Source of the DNA: an uncultured Odoribacter sp.
Lineage (GTDB): Bacteria; Bacteroidota; Bacteroidia; Bacteroidales; Marinifilaceae
NCBI GenBank assembly: GCA_910578105.1
Contig: CAJTPD010000002.1
Location: 145,269-209,268 of the forward strand
Direction of reading: 5' to 3'
DNA length: 64,000 nucleotides
In this document: positions 1 through 9,454 of the stretch, one piece after another
Position numbering within the stretch: position 1 is the first letter of the stretch
Layout of the letters: each line of letters begins with the position of its first letter
Position numbers and translations under genes: made by a program
The notes under the pieces: generated by a model
Database searches by the model: none
Seen by the model: the letters and a program-made list of their open reading frames with translations, nothing else
Told to the model about the DNA's origin: nothing

Positions 1-1
1 T

Positions 2-493
2 TATTTTGCAGATAAATACGAGGCACATATAACTTATACTTTTTTACAAAATTTGTTGACTAACACTTTTTTTAATCCGGACGTTTATGATACGGCAAGT
101 AAAAAATATAAGTTGGATAGGGTTGATGAAGGTTATGAATTATCAACGGTTGAAGAACGGACTTTAAGTCGTAAAATAAAGAAGTTGTATAAGAAAAAGA
201 GAAAAAATAAAGATTTCATTTTAATTTTACAGAAGATTTTGATAGATTCTCAGGAATTCAGACCGTTAAGTATATCTGTTGAAGATGTTGAGGAAAATAC
301 AGGCGTGTGTGTAGATTATAAGAATTTTAAGAATGTTTCGGGTAGAATATTTCCGGAAATCATTGTTTTCGGTTTATTTTCAGATTATGCTAAAACCAAT
401 TTGGAATTAAAATTTCAAAAGTTAGAATTTGATGTACCGGTAGAATCAAATCTGAAAATTTTACCGAAGTATAAAAGAATAAATAATTTATGA
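2..493 (+). CDS. DUF4292-type lipoprotein, C-terminal part (5' truncated)
   Basis: The frame is open from the first bases of the window and runs to the stop at 493, so only the last ~163 residues are present. A TTG at 53 could be read as a start, but coding sequence continues upstream of it, so the gene is cut by the window edge. The C-terminal half ends in a strand-rich stretch (ending LPKYKRINNL), as in DUF4292 proteins, a Bacteroidetes outer-membrane-associated lipoprotein family of unknown function. Its stop overlaps the ATG of the EnvC-like gene (ATGA), the usual order in Bacteroidetes. No catalytic motif is visible. The family call rests on context and general resemblance. Confidence 0.7.
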   Translation, partial: YFADKYEAHITYTFLQNLLTNTFFNPDVYDTASKKYKLDRVDEGYELSTVEERTLSRKIKKLYKKKRKNKDFILILQKILIDSQEFRPLSISVEDVEENTGVCVDYKNFKNVSGRIFPEIIVFGLFSDYAKTNLELKFQKLEFDVPVESNLKILPKYKRINNL

Positions 494-1683
494 TTTTCAG
501 TAGATTAACTATATTGTTTTTAATTATTTTGTTACCTTGTCTGACTGTGTGTGCTCAGTCGGTTAATGATATTAAAAAGCAAAAAGAAAAGACTGAAAAA
601 GAAATTTCTTATTTGAATAAATTACTAAATGATGCGACTAAGAGTAAATCTGTTTCTATTGAAAAGTTGAATATTTTGCAGGAAAAGATAGTTCAGAGTA
701 AAAAATTACTCAATTCTTTAAATCAGGAGGTTTATTACATTCAAAAAGATATTGAATTAAATGAAAAGAGGATCGGAGAATTGCAGGCAGAAAAAGATGC
801 TATGCTGAAACTTTATTCAAAGTTGGTTTATGGTAGCTGGAAAAAGAGAAATAAAACAAATAAATTGATGTTTATTCTTTCTTCCTCCGACTTTAATCAG
901 GCCTATAATCGTTTCAAATATTTTCAGCAGGTTCAGGAGTATTCGGGACGACAATTAGAATTGATTCGTCAGGTAAATGATTCGTTGAATTTGAAGAATC
1001 AGGATTTGAAGTCTCTGATGATTCAGAAAAATTCAGTTTTAAATACAATATGTGTTAAAAACCAGGAACTTGAGTCTGAAAAATCGAAAGAAAATCAGTA
1101 TGTGTCTGAGTTACAAAAGAAAGAAAAAGAATTACAAAAGAAATTGCAGAATGAGACACAGAGGCAACAACGTTTGGCTAAAGAATTGAACAAATTAATT
1201 GCCAGACAAATAAAAAAATCAGGAAGTACTTCATCAACCAAATATAAATTAACTCCGGAAGAAAAATTAGTTTCTGATGATTTTGTAAAAAACAAAGGAA
1301 AATTACCATGGCCGGTTGTTCAAGGATTTATTTCTAAAAAATTCGGAATAAATGTGGATCCTGTTTATAAGAGAGTGAAAACATTTAGTGACGGAATCAA
1401 TATTATGACTTCCAAAAATGCTGATGTGCGTGCTGTTTTTCAGGGCGTAGTTTCAGAGATAGGTTATAATCCTTTCTCTAATAATTTTATTATTATTCGG
1501 CATGGTAATTATTTGACATTATATCTTAATGTAATTAATATAAGTGTAAAAAAAGGAGATAAAGTAAATACAAAAGATGTCCTGGGGAAAGTAGGTTATG
1601 ATCCTGAGGAAGGCAGTGTTTTAATTTTTCAATTGTGGAAGGATATTGAAAAACAAAATCCTGAACTTTGGTTAGCTAAATAA
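490..1683 (+). CDS. EnvC-like murein hydrolase activator (degenerate LytM/M23)
   Basis: The protein has 397 residues. It begins with a signal peptide (residues 1-22, ending CAQS), followed by a long Lys/Glu/Gln-rich coiled coil (about 25-250) and a LytM/M23-type domain (about 275-397). The zinc ligands of active M23 peptidases are missing: the usual H-x-G-x-D segment reads FSDGINI and the usual LHFEI reads LIFQL. E. coli EnvC is likewise a catalytically dead LytM protein that activates amidases through its coiled coil, so an activator of cell-wall amidases in the periplasm is the best inference. The start overlaps the upstream stop by 4 nt, and a large membrane protein gene follows 2 nt after the stop, so the genes are probably co-translated. 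Confidence 0.85.
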   Translation: MIFSRLTILFLIILLPCLTVCAQSVNDIKKQKEKTEKEISYLNKLLNDATKSKSVSIEKLNILQEKIVQSKKLLNSLNQEVYYIQKDIELNEKRIGELQAEKDAMLKLYSKLVYGSWKKRNKTNKLMFILSSSDFNQAYNRFKYFQQVQEYSGRQLELIRQVNDSLNLKNQDLKSLMIQKNSVLNTICVKNQELESEKSKENQYVSELQKKEKELQKKLQNETQRQQRLAKELNKLIARQIKKSGSTSSTKYKLTPEEKLVSDDFVKNKGKLPWPVVQGFISKKFGINVDPVYKRVKTFSDGINIMTSKNADVRAVFQGVVSEIGYNPFSNNFIIIRHGNYLTLYLNVINISVKKGDKVNTKDVLGKVGYDPEEGSVLIFQLWKDIEKQNPELWLAK

Positions 1684-1685
1684 TA

Positions 1686-4600
1686 ATGATGGTTTCTGAA
1701 TATCAGAATTTGAAGAACAGTCTTAAGTGGACTTTGCAGGTTTTTAAAAGTAAATTATTACTCTTTCATGTTCTAAGAGGGGGAGTTATAATAGGGATTT
1801 CTATTCTGTTTTTTTTGTTTTTCTATTTTTTCTGCAATTCTTTCTTCCAACTTTCTGTATTGTGGAAAACCCTGTATTTTTATGTATTTATATCGGTTCT
1901 TTCTCTGGAATGTATATTCTTTATTTTTCATCCGTTTATTCGTTTCCTTTTACATGCTAACCTGAAAAATAATCTTCTGTTAAAAGAAATATCAAAATAT
2001 TTTTCTTCTGATATTTTTCTTTCTGTCTATAATTTAGCATTTCATTCTGATTGTATTCGTGGTGATGAATCATTGAAAAAAGCTGCTTTCATTCAAAAAT
2101 ATAATTTCTTAATTTCTAATAAATTATCTGTTGTATTCCCGGATAAAATCTTACTCAGATATGCTTTGGCAGGAGGGATTCTTTTGTCGTTGTTTTTCTT
2201 CAATCAAGTTAGTTTTTCTAAAATATATAATGATTTATCTGATTATGAAACTGTTCACCCGAAACATGAATTATCTTTTTTGTTATTAAATCGGAATTTA
2301 ACAGTTGAATATGGTCAATCACTTCAATTGAAACTTGTTTTAAAAAGTGATGATTACCGGGTAGATCGGGTGTTTATCTCTTATAGTGGGGGAGAATTTT
2401 TGATGAATCGTAAAGATTCAGTTTTTACTTATGATTTTGAAGTTATTAATAATGATATTCAGTTTTATTTTAAAGCTTTAGGTCAACAAAGTGATTTTTA
2501 TAAGATTGAGGTTCTTCCGAGTCCACTTCTTACTGCTTACAAAGCAATTATTACTCCTCCTGCTTATACGGGTTTGAAGTCTGAAGTTCAACAAAATACT
2601 GTAGACTTTCGGGTGTTATATGGTTCCCGTTTAAAGTTTGATTTATCTGTTGCTGATATAGATACTCTTTATTTGAAAAAAGGCGAACATTTATCTGATG
2701 TTGATTTGAATAATAAGAAAAATTCGGCAGTTTTGAATCTGAATGTCCGGGAATCCGGTGAATATTCCCTGGTGGGTTCAAATCGTTTCATACAGAAGAA
2801 GAATTTGCTGAATTTTACGGTAACTTGTATTCCGGATTTATATCCGGGGATACAGATTACGGAAATTCAGGATTCATTACGTGCTTCATTGCATTATTAT
2901 TATGGAGTAATTACGGATGATTATGGTTTTTCGGCTTTGCGTTTTAGCTATTCTGTTAATGAAGAAACTAATACGGTTATTCCTATCGTTTTCGCAAAGA
3001 ACAGGAATGTTCAGGAATTTTATTTTAGTTTTGATTTTGCTGAATTTGCAGGAATGGAACAATCGCAAATTAATTATTATTTTGAAGTTTTTGATAATGA
3101 TAATCTTTCCGGCCCGAAAAGTACCCGTTCCGGACAAAAAATATATCAGCTTCCTGATTTGAATACTGTCTTTGATTATAATGTAGAAGTGAATCAAAAT
3201 GTTAATTCTGCATTGAATGATGCCGAAAAATTAGTCCGGGACATTGTATCTGGTGTTAAGGAATTGCAAAAAAAGATGCTGGATAATAATACAGATAATT
3301 GGGAAAAACAACAATTGTCAAAAGACATCGTTCAAAAGAAAGACAAACTGAATAAGTTATTGAATTCAGTAAAAGAAAATAATTTAAAGAAGTCTGATTT
3401 AAATAAGAGTTTTGCAGGTCAAGACAGTATTTTATTGGCTAAACAAAACCAAATTCAGGAGTTATTGGATAGAATTATGGACGATGAGATGAAAAATCTG
3501 ATGAAGGAGTTTTCTAAGCTTTCTGAAGAATTTTCAAAAGATAAATTCAATGATTTGGATGAAAAAATGAAGCTTACTTTTGATCAGATGAGTGAAGAAT
3601 TGGACCGTAATATAGAGTTGTTGAAACGGTTTCAAATAGAAGAACGGCACGATTTGATTTCTAAACGTCTGGAAAAACTTAAATCCGACCAGTTGAAGTA
3701 TGATGACCAACTAAAGAATAGGTCCGTTAGAAACGATTCCCTTGCAGAAGTTGGTTCTAAGATAAAACAGGAATTGGACAATATAAAGAAAGATTATTCA
3801 GACTTATTAAAGGAAAATAGTAATTTGTCTGAACCTTATCATTTGGATAAAATGGAACAGAAATTTGACCAATTATCTGAAAAACTTGGTCAGCAATCTA
3901 CTGAAAATAAGCGTAATCGAAAATTGTCTGAAGAAATTAAAAAGGAAATGGATGAACTTATTGATGAAATGAAGAAACAACAGGAACAAAATTTTGTCAA
4001 TAAGTCGTTGCCACAAAATGATATTGAGTTGATAATTCAAAATATTTTGATAATTTCGTTATCACAGGAAGATTTATTGGACCAGTTTTCAAAAGTTGAG
4101 GCTCAGAGTTTAAAATACAATGAATTAGGAAGACTGCAGGATTTAAAGCGTCAGGAGTATAAAATTGTGAAAGATAGTTTGTCTCTTTTAGCTAAATCAA
4201 ATCTAATGCTTGCATCTTTATTAAGTCATAAGTTTTATGATATTGAAATCAAATTTGGTTTATTGCCTGACTATATTCAGAATAACCGGAGGAGTGATTT
4301 GTTGAAAGAACAGCAATATATTATTAATTATTTGAATGATATTGCCTTAACTTTAACAGATGCTTTACAAAAGGAGCAACAAGATTCCAAAGGTAAAGGA
4401 AAAGGTAGCAAGGAGAATTCAAAATCAGGTAAAGGCGGTGAAGGAGGATCAGGACAAAAAGATGGTGGATATGGACAGATGAAGAAATTCCAGCATGGCT
4501 TGAAACAGCAATTGGAAAATTTAATTTCTAAGATGAAAAATGGTGAAAAGGGTAAACCTTTACAGCAAGGAATCAGTAATATGATTAGACAGAATGAACT

Positions 4601-4991
4601 TTTTAGAAAGAGTCTGAATGATTTTATTTCTGAATCAGGTTCTTTGTCAAATACAGAAAAACAATTGTTAAATGAGATTAATAAGCTATTGGAAGATAAT
4701 ATAAGAGATTTGTCAAATTATTCTGTATCTGGTCAATTGATTCATCGTAATAATTTGATATATAATAAATTATTAATGTCTGAAAAGGCTTCTAAACAGA
4801 GGGAAGAGTTTGAAGAAAAACGAAAATCTGAATCAGCCACGGATGTTTTATATAAACGTCCGGATTTGAAATTGAATTTTATGAAAAAATCAGGACTGAT
4901 AAAAACTGATTTTCAAAAGTCGGGTTTAAAATTGAATGATTATTATAAAACAATGTACAACAATTATTATATAAAGCTTGGTAATGAATAG
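1686..4991 (+). CDS. Large membrane-anchored coiled-coil protein (DUF4175-like)
   Basis: This 1101-residue protein has hydrophobic helices near residues 33-52, 62-88 and 157-173, then a strand-rich presumably periplasmic region (about 190-490). A long charged coiled coil follows (about 501-770). Near 897-930 there is a low-complexity Gly/Lys/Ser segment, then a Gln/Asn-rich helical tail. The architecture resembles the ~1100-residue Bacteroidetes proteins annotated as DUF4175-type. Function is unknown to me. It starts at ATGATG 2 nt after the EnvC-like gene, and its last 8 nt overlap the ATG of the anti-sigma-like ATPase. The envelope context suggests a scaffold or mechanical role, but no enzymatic motif supports a specific function. 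Confidence 0.7.
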   Translation: MMVSEYQNLKNSLKWTLQVFKSKLLLFHVLRGGVIIGISILFFLFFYFFCNSFFQLSVLWKTLYFYVFISVLSLECIFFIFHPFIRFLLHANLKNNLLLKEISKYFSSDIFLSVYNLAFHSDCIRGDESLKKAAFIQKYNFLISNKLSVVFPDKILLRYALAGGILLSLFFFNQVSFSKIYNDLSDYETVHPKHELSFLLLNRNLTVEYGQSLQLKLVLKSDDYRVDRVFISYSGGEFLMNRKDSVFTYDFEVINNDIQFYFKALGQQSDFYKIEVLPSPLLTAYKAIITPPAYTGLKSEVQQNTVDFRVLYGSRLKFDLSVADIDTLYLKKGEHLSDVDLNNKKNSAVLNLNVRESGEYSLVGSNRFIQKKNLLNFTVTCIPDLYPGIQITEIQDSLRASLHYYYGVITDDYGFSALRFSYSVNEETNTVIPIVFAKNRNVQEFYFSFDFAEFAGMEQSQINYYFEVFDNDNLSGPKSTRSGQKIYQLPDLNTVFDYNVEVNQNVNSALNDAEKLVRDIVSGVKELQKKMLDNNTDNWEKQQLSKDIVQKKDKLNKLLNSVKENNLKKSDLNKSFAGQDSILLAKQNQIQELLDRIMDDEMKNLMKEFSKLSEEFSKDKFNDLDEKMKLTFDQMSEELDRNIELLKRFQIEERHDLISKRLEKLKSDQLKYDDQLKNRSVRNDSLAEVGSKIKQELDNIKKDYSDLLKENSNLSEPYHLDKMEQKFDQLSEKLGQQSTENKRNRKLSEEIKKEMDELIDEMKKQQEQNFVNKSLPQNDIELIIQNILIISLSQEDLLDQFSKVEAQSLKYNELGRLQDLKRQEYKIVKDSLSLLAKSNLMLASLLSHKFYDIEIKFGLLPDYIQNNRRSDLLKEQQYIINYLNDIALTLTDALQKEQQDSKGKGKGSKENSKSGKGGEGGSGQKDGGYGQMKKFQHGLKQQLENLISKMKNGEKGKPLQQGISNMIRQNELFRKSLNDFISESGSLSNTEKQLLNEINKLLEDNIRDLSNYSVSGQLIHRNNLIYNKLLMSEKASKQREEFEEKRKSESATDVLYKRPDLKLNFMKKSGLIKTDFQKSGLKLNDYYKTMYNNYYIKLGNE

Positions 4992-5382
4992 ATTAGAAAT
5001 TTCAATTTCGTCGGAAATTAATAATATTGTAAAAATAGAAAATTTTATTGAAAGTTTTACTGCTTGTTTTAACTTGTCTCCTGAATTATTTGGCCGTATC
5101 AGTTTATCAGTAATAGAAGCAGTGAATAATGCTATTTTATCCGGAAATAAGCGTGAAGCGGATAAAATGGTTACTGTGATTGCTGAAAAGGTCAATAATC
5201 AATTCCGAGTTACTGTGAACGATGAGGGGGATGGTTTTGACTATACCAATATACCTGACCCTACTTTGCCTGATAATATTGATAAGATAGCTGGCCGTGG
5301 TTTATATTTAATGAAAACTCTTTCTAATGAATTGATATTTGAAAATAATGGAGCTTCAGTGACTCTTGTTTTTAATTTGTAA
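4984..5382 (+). CDS. RsbW-type ATP-binding protein (anti-sigma/serine kinase fold)
   Basis: About 132 residues form a single HATPase_c_2 domain. The N-box is EAVNNAI, the G1 box DEGDGFD and the G2 box GRGLYLM, all intact, so ATP binding is likely. The ATG at 4984 was chosen over an in-frame TTG at 4978. Either start overlaps the end of the preceding large membrane protein gene, which suggests translational coupling. RsbW/SpoIIAB relatives phosphorylate an STAS antagonist and hold a sigma factor. No STAS protein or alternative sigma factor gene adjoins this one, so the partner is unknown. The ybeY gene follows after 44 nt in the same direction. Confidence 0.85.
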   Translation: MNRLEISISSEINNIVKIENFIESFTACFNLSPELFGRISLSVIEAVNNAILSGNKREADKMVTVIAEKVNNQFRVTVNDEGDGFDYTNIPDPTLPDNIDKIAGRGLYLMKTLSNELIFENNGASVTLVFNL

Positions 5383-5426
5383 GGATTGGTTTTGTTATTT
5401 GTGCTGAATCATATAAGAAATTTTTG

Positions 5427-5879
5427 ATGGAAGAAATTTTCTTTTTTAAAGAAGGAAAAGCCGATTATCCTTCTTTTTTTTCTGACGATAAAATTCGTAA
5501 TTGGTTGAAAGTTATTGCTGCCCATTATCAGAAAATGTTAGGTGCAATTAATTTTATTTTTTGCGATGATGAATATATTCTTTCAGTGAACCGGCAATAT
5601 CTGAGTCATGATTATTATACTGATGTAATTACATTTGATTATTGTAGTAAAGAAGTGTTATCGGGCGATGTATTTATCAGTTTGGATACTGTTAAATCGA
5701 ATTCGGAAGAATATGGTGTGTCTTTTGAGGAGGAATTTCATAGGATTATATGTCATTCTGTACTTCATTTAATAGGTTTTAAAGATAAAACTGATTTGGA
5801 TGGTATTCAGATGCGTAAAAATGAAAATATTTGCTTAGACCTTCTTAAAATGCTTTCAAATGGAGAATCTTTTACCTGA
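5427..5879 (+). CDS. ybeY: Endoribonuclease YbeY (rRNA maturation factor)
   Basis: The protein has 150 residues, normal for YbeY, a single-strand-specific metal-dependent RNase acting in 16S rRNA 3' maturation and ribosome quality control. The C-terminal metal motif reads CHSVLHLIGFKD. The first two histidines of the canonical H-x3-H-x5-H are present, but the third falls on an Asp; to my knowledge a GxKDK-type ending is common in Bacteroidetes members. The ATG at 5427 is preferred to the TTG immediately before it. The last 20 nt overlap the start of mnmG, indicating coupled translation. Confidence 0.92.
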   Translation: MEEIFFFKEGKADYPSFFSDDKIRNWLKVIAAHYQKMLGAINFIFCDDEYILSVNRQYLSHDYYTDVITFDYCSKEVLSGDVFISLDTVKSNSEEYGVSFEEEFHRIICHSVLHLIGFKDKTDLDGIQMRKNENICLDLLKMLSNGESFT

Positions 5880-7743
5880 TTATGATATTATAGTTGTAGG
5901 AGCAGGACATGCCGGGTGCGAAGCAGCCAGTGCTGCGGCACATTTGGGTTCTAAGGTACTTTTGATTACCTTGGATATGAATAAGATAGCTCAGATGTCC
6001 TGTAATCCGGCCATTGGGGGAATAGCTAAGGGGCAGATTGTACGTGAAATAGATGCTTTGGGTGGAATGACAGGTATTATAACTGACCAAAGTTCTATTC
6101 AATTCCGTATGCTGAATCTTTCAAAGGGACCTGCTATGTGGAGTCCCCGGGCTCAGTGTGATAGGATGAAATTTTCTGCTAATTGGAGACATTCTTTGGA
6201 GAATACAGATGGTTTGGACATGTGGCAGGACGATGCTGTATCATTATTGATTGAAAATCAACAGGTAAAAGGGGTGAAAACTTCTTTTGGTGCAATTTTT
6301 TATGCCCGGAGAGTAATTTTGACTAATGGAACTTTTTTGAATGGATTGATGCATATTGGCCGTGTCAGCTTTTCCGGGGGGCGTATAGCTGAACCTGCTA
6401 CTTATGGATTGACAGCTCAGTTGAAAGAATTGGGTTTTGAGGTTGGCAGGATGAAAACCGGTACACCCGTGCGGATAGATGGTCGCAGCATAGATTTTTC
6501 GAAATTAATGGAGCAGGACGGAGAGAATGATTTTCATTGTTTTTCGTTTATTCATTTTGATTATACGAACGATTTGGTGCATCGGCCTTGTTATATGGCT
6601 TATACAAATGAAAGGGTTCATGAAGCTTTGCGGGAAGGTTTTGCGGACAGCCCTTTGTTTAATGGTACTATTCAAAGTGTAGGGCCACGGTATTGTCCTA
6701 GTATTGAGACTAAATTGAACACATTTGCTGATAAAAATTGTCATCATTTGTTTTTGGAACCTGAGGGTGAAACTACAAATGAATTTTATCTGAATGGGTT
6801 TTCTTCTTCTTTGCCTTGGGAAATTCAATTGAGAGGATTACGATTGATAGAAGGTTTTGAGCAGGTGAAAATTTTCAGACCCGGGTATGCTATAGAATAC
6901 GATTATTTCCCACCTACGCAGTTATATCATACGCTGGAAACTAAATTGATACGCGGGCTTTATTTTGCAGGGCAGATTAATGGCACTACCGGGTACGAAG
7001 AGGCTGCTGCCCAAGGTTTGATGGCCGGAGTAAATGCCCATTTGTCGCTTCATTTTAATAAAGATTTCATTTTAAACAGAGATGAAGCTTATATAGGTGT
7101 TTTAATAGATGATTTGGTTACGAAAGGAGTTGATGAGCCTTACAGAATGTTTACTTCGAGGGCAGAATATAGGATTTTACTTCGTCAGGATGACGCTGAT
7201 AATCGTTTGACACCTAAAGGTTATGAATTGGGTTTAGTTAATGAAAATAGACATAATATTTATATTGATAAAATAAGAAAGCGTGATCTTTTAATCCATT
7301 ATATTCAAAATTGTAGTGTAAAACCTGAGGAAGTTAATTCACTTTTGGAGTCTTTAAATTCTACTCCTTTAAAACAGGGTGTTAAATTAGTGGAGGTATT
7401 GTCCAGACCCCAAATAGAGCTTAGTCAACTTTTTGAAATTATTCCTGTTTTAAATGATTTTATTAAAGCTCATGCTATTCGGAAAGAAATAATTGAAGCA
7501 GCTGAAATTGCTCTTAAATATTCAGGATACATAGAAAGGGAACGTATGCTGGCAGATAAATTGTCCAGATTAGAAAATTTGATTATTGCCGGGAAATTTA
7601 ATTATGAAGAATTGACTAATTTGTCTATCGAGGCTCGTCAAAAATTATCAAAAATACAACCCAGAACAATAGGGCAAGCTTCCCGTATAAGTGGAGTATC
7701 TCCGGCAGATATAAATGTTCTTTTAATTTTGATGGGCAGATAA
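5860..7743 (+). CDS. mnmG: tRNA uridine-5-carboxymethylaminomethyl synthesis enzyme MnmG (GidA)
   Basis: The protein has 627 residues, full length for MnmG. With MnmE it installs the (carboxymethyl)aminomethyl group at U34 of tRNAs, using FAD, NADH and methylene-tetrahydrofolate. The N-terminal Rossmann motif VGAGHAG (about residue 13) binds FAD. Conserved GidA segments follow, including MSCNPAIGG, MKTGTPVR and a FTSRAEYR stretch, and the helical tail ends near the C-terminus. The ATG lies inside the end of ybeY. A parS-like site follows the stop codon by 18 nt. Confidence 0.98.
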   Translation: MENLLPDYDIIVVGAGHAGCEAASAAAHLGSKVLLITLDMNKIAQMSCNPAIGGIAKGQIVREIDALGGMTGIITDQSSIQFRMLNLSKGPAMWSPRAQCDRMKFSANWRHSLENTDGLDMWQDDAVSLLIENQQVKGVKTSFGAIFYARRVILTNGTFLNGLMHIGRVSFSGGRIAEPATYGLTAQLKELGFEVGRMKTGTPVRIDGRSIDFSKLMEQDGENDFHCFSFIHFDYTNDLVHRPCYMAYTNERVHEALREGFADSPLFNGTIQSVGPRYCPSIETKLNTFADKNCHHLFLEPEGETTNEFYLNGFSSSLPWEIQLRGLRLIEGFEQVKIFRPGYAIEYDYFPPTQLYHTLETKLIRGLYFAGQINGTTGYEEAAAQGLMAGVNAHLSLHFNKDFILNRDEAYIGVLIDDLVTKGVDEPYRMFTSRAEYRILLRQDDADNRLTPKGYELGLVNENRHNIYIDKIRKRDLLIHYIQNCSVKPEEVNSLLESLNSTPLKQGVKLVEVLSRPQIELSQLFEIIPVLNDFIKAHAIRKEIIEAAEIALKYSGYIERERMLADKLSRLENLIIAGKFNYEELTNLSIEARQKLSKIQPRTIGQASRISGVSPADINVLLILMGR

Positions 7744-7761
7744 AATTGTTTTAGCTGCGAA

Positions 7762-7777
7762 TGTTTCACGTGGAACA
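7762..7777. promoter_or_regulatory. parS-like centromere site (ParB/Spo0J binding)
   Basis: The 16-mer TGTTTCACGTGGAACA is an imperfect palindrome with a CACGTG core. Its reverse complement, TGTTCCACGTGAAACA, is as far as I recall the parS sequence first described in the B. subtilis spo0J gene. It lies in the 61-bp gap between mnmG and the adenine deaminase gene, outside coding sequence. ParB binds parS and spreads to organise the origin region for segregation. Sites normally cluster near oriC, so an origin-proximal position is inferred. No parA or parB gene is in the window, and this is the only such site I found. Confidence 0.8.
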
Positions 7778-7804
7778 TCTTAAAAAGGTGCGAAGAGGTT
7801 AAGT

Positions 7805-9430
7805 ATGAAAAAACAGATAGAAGGCAATATTGTTGATATTTGTAACCGAAATATTTTTCCGGGTGTGATTACCATAGAAGATGGATGCATCATTTCTATG
7901 GTACAAAATTCAAAATGCTATGAGGAATATATTTTACCTGGATTTATAGATGCACATGTGCATATAGAAAGTTCAATGTTAACACCGGTTGAATTTTCAA
8001 AACTTGTTATTCAAAAAGGAACAATTGCGGTTGTCAATGATCCCCATGAGATAGCTAATGTATTAGGGAAGGAAGGTATCTATTTTATGCTGGAAAATAG
8101 TCGTAGTTCTTTCATAAAAATGTTTTTTACCATACCTTCATGTGTTCCTGCCACCTCCCATGATTTTTCCGGAAGTGTATTATTGTCGGATGATGTAGAA
8201 GAATTAATAAAATCGAATTATTTTGTGGGTTTATCTGAAATGATGGATGTTTTTGGCATATTACATGATTGTCCGGAAACAATGCGAAAGGTGAATCTTG
8301 CTCATGGATATAATATACCTGTTGATGGACATGCTCCCGGTTTAAGAGGAAAGGATTTATTGAAATATATCCGGGCAGGTATTTCTACTGATCATGAATG
8401 CGTGACATTGGAGGAAGCGTTGGAAAAGATAAATTCGGGAATGAAGATATTAATCAGAGAAGGGAGTGCAGCAAAGAATTATGAAGCTTTAAAAATGTTG
8501 ATTAAGATTTGTCCTGAACAAGTTATGTTTTGCACGGATGATTCTCATCCTGGAGATATCATTCATTTAGGGCATATTGATAAAATCGTAAAAAAAGCAA
8601 TCCAAGATGGATTTGATCTTTTTGATGTTTTAAAAATAGCATGTATTAATCCGGTTCAACATTATAATCTGCAAGTAGGAACACTTTGCGTAAATGAGCC
8701 GGCTGACTTCATTATTGTTCGGGATTTGAAATCTTTTGAAGTTCAAACTGTTTATTTATCCGGAAAGGAAATGTATCCTTTTTATAAAAAGACTGAACTT
8801 GAGAAAAGTTCATCTGTTATTCATTTGAATCACTTTCTGAGAACTCCTATTTCAGTATCTGATTTGCAGAAAAAGGTTTCAACAAAGAATCTTTGCATAG
8901 GAGTTAAAAACGGAGAAATTGTTACTACGAAAGATTTTTTTTCATTATCATTGCCAGTGTCAAATTTTCAATCGAATCCGGAAAAAGATATATTGAAAAT
9001 CGTTTATTTGAATCGTTATCGGAATACAACGCCACAAATAGCTTATATTCGGGGCATAGGATTAAAAAGAGGTGCTTTTGCAACGAGTATTTCTCATGAT
9101 TCTCATAATATAATAGCAGTAGGTTGTACAGATTATGATTTAGCCATGGCAATTAATTCCGTGATTACTGAAAAAGGTGGTCTATCTGTTGCAGATGAAA
9201 ATATAGTTTTTGTTTTACCCCTGCCTATTGCAGGTATTATGGCAGATAAAAACGGATTTGAGGTGACTGAGATGTGGGATTGCATGATAGAGAAATTGCA
9301 TCATATGGGTTGTTGTCTGGATTCTCCATTTATGACATTATCTTTTATGGCTTTAATTGTTATTCCTGAATTGAAAATAGGAGAAAAAGGTTTATTTGAA
9401 TATAGTAAATTCCATTTTGTTTCGGAATAA
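7805..9430 (+). CDS. ade: Adenine deaminase
   Basis: This 541-residue amidohydrolase-superfamily enzyme converts adenine to hypoxanthine and ammonia for purine salvage. Near residue 50 the metal-binding motif appears as FIDAHVHIESSM, followed by VNDPHEIANV. Further ligands sit in VDGHAPG and CTDDSHPGD (about residue 245). The C-terminal part contains the GGLSVADE-type segment seen in AdeC/Ade proteins. Length is normal. The gene starts 61 nt after mnmG, across the parS-like site, and uvrC follows 24 nt after its stop, so it may be co-transcribed with uvrC. Confidence 0.95.
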   Translation: MKKQIEGNIVDICNRNIFPGVITIEDGCIISMVQNSKCYEEYILPGFIDAHVHIESSMLTPVEFSKLVIQKGTIAVVNDPHEIANVLGKEGIYFMLENSRSSFIKMFFTIPSCVPATSHDFSGSVLLSDDVEELIKSNYFVGLSEMMDVFGILHDCPETMRKVNLAHGYNIPVDGHAPGLRGKDLLKYIRAGISTDHECVTLEEALEKINSGMKILIREGSAAKNYEALKMLIKICPEQVMFCTDDSHPGDIIHLGHIDKIVKKAIQDGFDLFDVLKIACINPVQHYNLQVGTLCVNEPADFIIVRDLKSFEVQTVYLSGKEMYPFYKKTELEKSSSVIHLNHFLRTPISVSDLQKKVSTKNLCIGVKNGEIVTTKDFFSLSLPVSNFQSNPEKDILKIVYLNRYRNTTPQIAYIRGIGLKRGAFATSISHDSHNIIAVGCTDYDLAMAINSVITEKGGLSVADENIVFVLPLPIAGIMADKNGFEVTEMWDCMIEKLHHMGCCLDSPFMTLSFMALIVIPELKIGEKGLFEYSKFHFVSE

Positions 9431-9454
9431 TCTGAAATTATAATTTAGAATATT

